Source: Vitrella brassicaformis (Eukaryota > Sar > Vitrellaceae). From it: a stretch of DNA of 20,929 nucleotides. The notes under the pieces are model-generated. The model was not told the DNA's origin. It made no database searches and worked only from the letters and a program-made list of their open reading frames with translations. The stretch spans positions 146,415 through 167,343 of the forward strand of contig CDMY01000206.1 in assembly GCA_001179505.1 (NCBI GenBank), given 5' to 3'. The position numbers and the translations under genes are program-made. Shown in pieces: positions 19,817 to 20,929 of this stretch; position 1 is the first letter of the stretch; each line of letters opens with the position of its first letter.

Positions 19817-20629
19817 CTGTGTGTGTGTAAGGGTGCCAGGAATGTGGGTGTTTTGGACGTGCGTGGGTTGCTTTGTTGGACAGTGTGTGTGTGTAGCCTG
19901 TCGGAGTTTTTGCTGCCACCCTCCATCTCGTTGGCCTTTCATTCGTCGCCTGGCACTCGCCTCGCTGTCTCCCTCCCTTGCTGGCTGCATGTGTGTGTGC
20001 GGGAGTATGTGAGCATGTGAGTGTGTGTGTGTCCCATCGCCTACCGATCATTTCTCCACTTCCTGCTTGCATGCCTTGACGTGTGCTGCCGTGTCGACCG
20101 TGCCACTTCATCTGCCTACAGCCGTGACGTTGGGTGCGTGCGTGTCCAGCCAGACGTACCGAGACTCCATCTGCCATATGCCCCTCTCCTCGCTGCCCAC
20201 CGGTCTCCTGGCCTGCCGTGTGTCGACTGTTCTTCCTCTCATGGACATCGACCACAGCGATGGGCAGGAACCGCGCAGTGGGTTCCTGTTCCATCCGTGT
20301 GGCTCGCGGTCTTGGGGCGAAGTACAGACGACACACGCAGGCCAAGCCAGTACTTCTGGCATGTGCGCGTCGATGATGGTGCCTCAAGAGTGGCTTCCAT
20401 GTTGCCCCTCTTAAGACACCAATCGACGCCAATGTGACCTTCATTCGACGCTGGGTTGGCCGATTTAAGACTGCTTTGCACACGCCCACACCGCACACTC
20501 AGTCATCGACAAGCCACATTCTTGACCAACTCTACACAGGCAGAAAAGATGCTCAACAAACTGTGAGTTGTTTTCCCACACGTGTACTATGTTCGACACC
20601 ACCAGCACAAAGCACTGTTTGACTTTCCA
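19817..20629. other. Unresolved region, possible upstream exons of a minus-strand gene
   Basis: Minus-strand open frames (for instance one including EGHIGVDWCLKRGNMEATLE near 20440-20380) could be exons of the gene ending at 19691. No consistent splice model was found. GT/CA-rich stretches at about 19820-19900 and 19990-20035 look intronic. A plus-strand donor-like site (AAACT|gtgagt) at about 20564 is also present. Confidence 0.35.
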
Positions 20630-20729
20630 TTTGTGAAATTGGCGAGAATTCTCGTCGGGAGACACGTCACGAAAAAGAGAAACGTAACACCTTACCGCTT
20701 TCGTGCCGTCGTGCCTTGTTTTCCAGCTC
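20630..20729 (+). repeat. Dispersed repeat, copy 2
   Basis: This holds the 34-bp block (20630-20663) and 16-bp block (20714-20729) exactly matching, in inverted orientation, the copy at 3328-3441. The central part is diverged. Confidence 0.8.
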
Positions 20730-20838
20730 GTCACGCGTCATCTCGTTCTACTCTATATCTCCTCTCGTTGGTTTAAAGGCAAGCGTCTTGGTGGTCGAAA
20801 ACTGGCTGCGAGCCACGAAAACCGACCTCTGAGCCCAA

Positions 20839-20929
20839 AACCAGCTTTGCACAGTGCAAAACCGGTTTTCTCTATCGCAAACCGGTTTTCTCTGTCGCAA
20901 AACCGGTTTTGCACTGTGCAAAGCTGGTT
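20839..20929. repeat. Perfect 31-bp-arm inverted repeat at window end
   Basis: Positions 20839-20869 and 20899-20929 are exact reverse complements separated by 29 bp. The core AAACCGGTTTT, itself nearly palindromic, occurs three times (about 20859-20869, 20879-20889, 20900-20910), each linked by GC and TCTCT-type spacers. The right arm reaches the window end, so the palindrome may be longer. It looks like a fold-back/MITE-type element end; this is an inference. Confidence 0.8.

Noticed and set aside
20582-20776. Plus-strand frame containing KLARILVGR as a transposase remnant
   Set aside because: The same residues appear at 3438-3409 on the minus strand only because the 34-bp DNA repeat is read there. 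Similarity stops at the repeat edge and no transposase motif is visible.
1-20929. tRNA or rRNA genes
   Set aside because: No GGTTCGAATCC-type T-arm with matching acceptor stem and no rRNA core sequence was noticed on either strand by eye; a tRNA scan would settle this.

Overview
The window is eukaryotic nuclear DNA. Genes are split by many short GT-AG introns (mostly 60-130 bp) rich in (GT)n, (CAGA)n and (GATG)n runs, and exon-by-exon translation gives proteins of clear eukaryotic families. The mix fits a free-living or symbiotic alveolate, most like a chromerid such as Vitrella: GC-rich DNA, a flagellar IFT27, a tubulin cofactor, a mitochondrial ribosomal protein, and an organellar helical-repeat protein of the kind expanded in apicomplexans and chromerids. 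The organism call is an inference. No bacterial operon, CRISPR array, tRNA or rRNA was seen.

Layout from left to right. 68-2117 (-): proline/glutamine-rich unknown protein, reliable only in its first five exons. 2140-2732 (-): broken LAMMER/CLK-like kinase core. 3691-4903 (+): DENR translation factor, with a 24-bp hairpin over its stop codon. 5155-6733 (-): organellar helical-repeat protein. 6982-7757 (+): small acidic unknown. 8196-9496 (-): charged, poly-alanine protein, probably nuclear. 9595-10720 (+): IFT27 GTPase. 11323-13382 (-): CAX Ca2+/H+ exchanger. 13491-16416 (+): coiled-coil protein with an in-frame TAG. 17052-18706 (-): mitochondrial bL12 in 11 exons. 18973-19501 (+): tubulin cofactor A. 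19691 onward (-): possible terminal exon of an unknown gene. The right edge holds a dispersed repeat and a 31-bp-arm palindrome.

For DENR, the helical-repeat gene, the small acidic gene, the charged protein, IFT27, CAX, bL12 and TBCA, all exon phases add up to an uninterrupted reading frame. Neighbouring genes strictly alternate strand, giving divergent (98-266 bp between start codons) and convergent pairs. The 9-mer CTGCGAGCT lies in three of the four well-defined divergent promoters, in one as a 19-bp palindrome. The genes do not form a single pathway. IFT27 and TBCA share a cilium/tubulin theme; bL12m and probably the helical-repeat protein share an organellar gene-expression theme.
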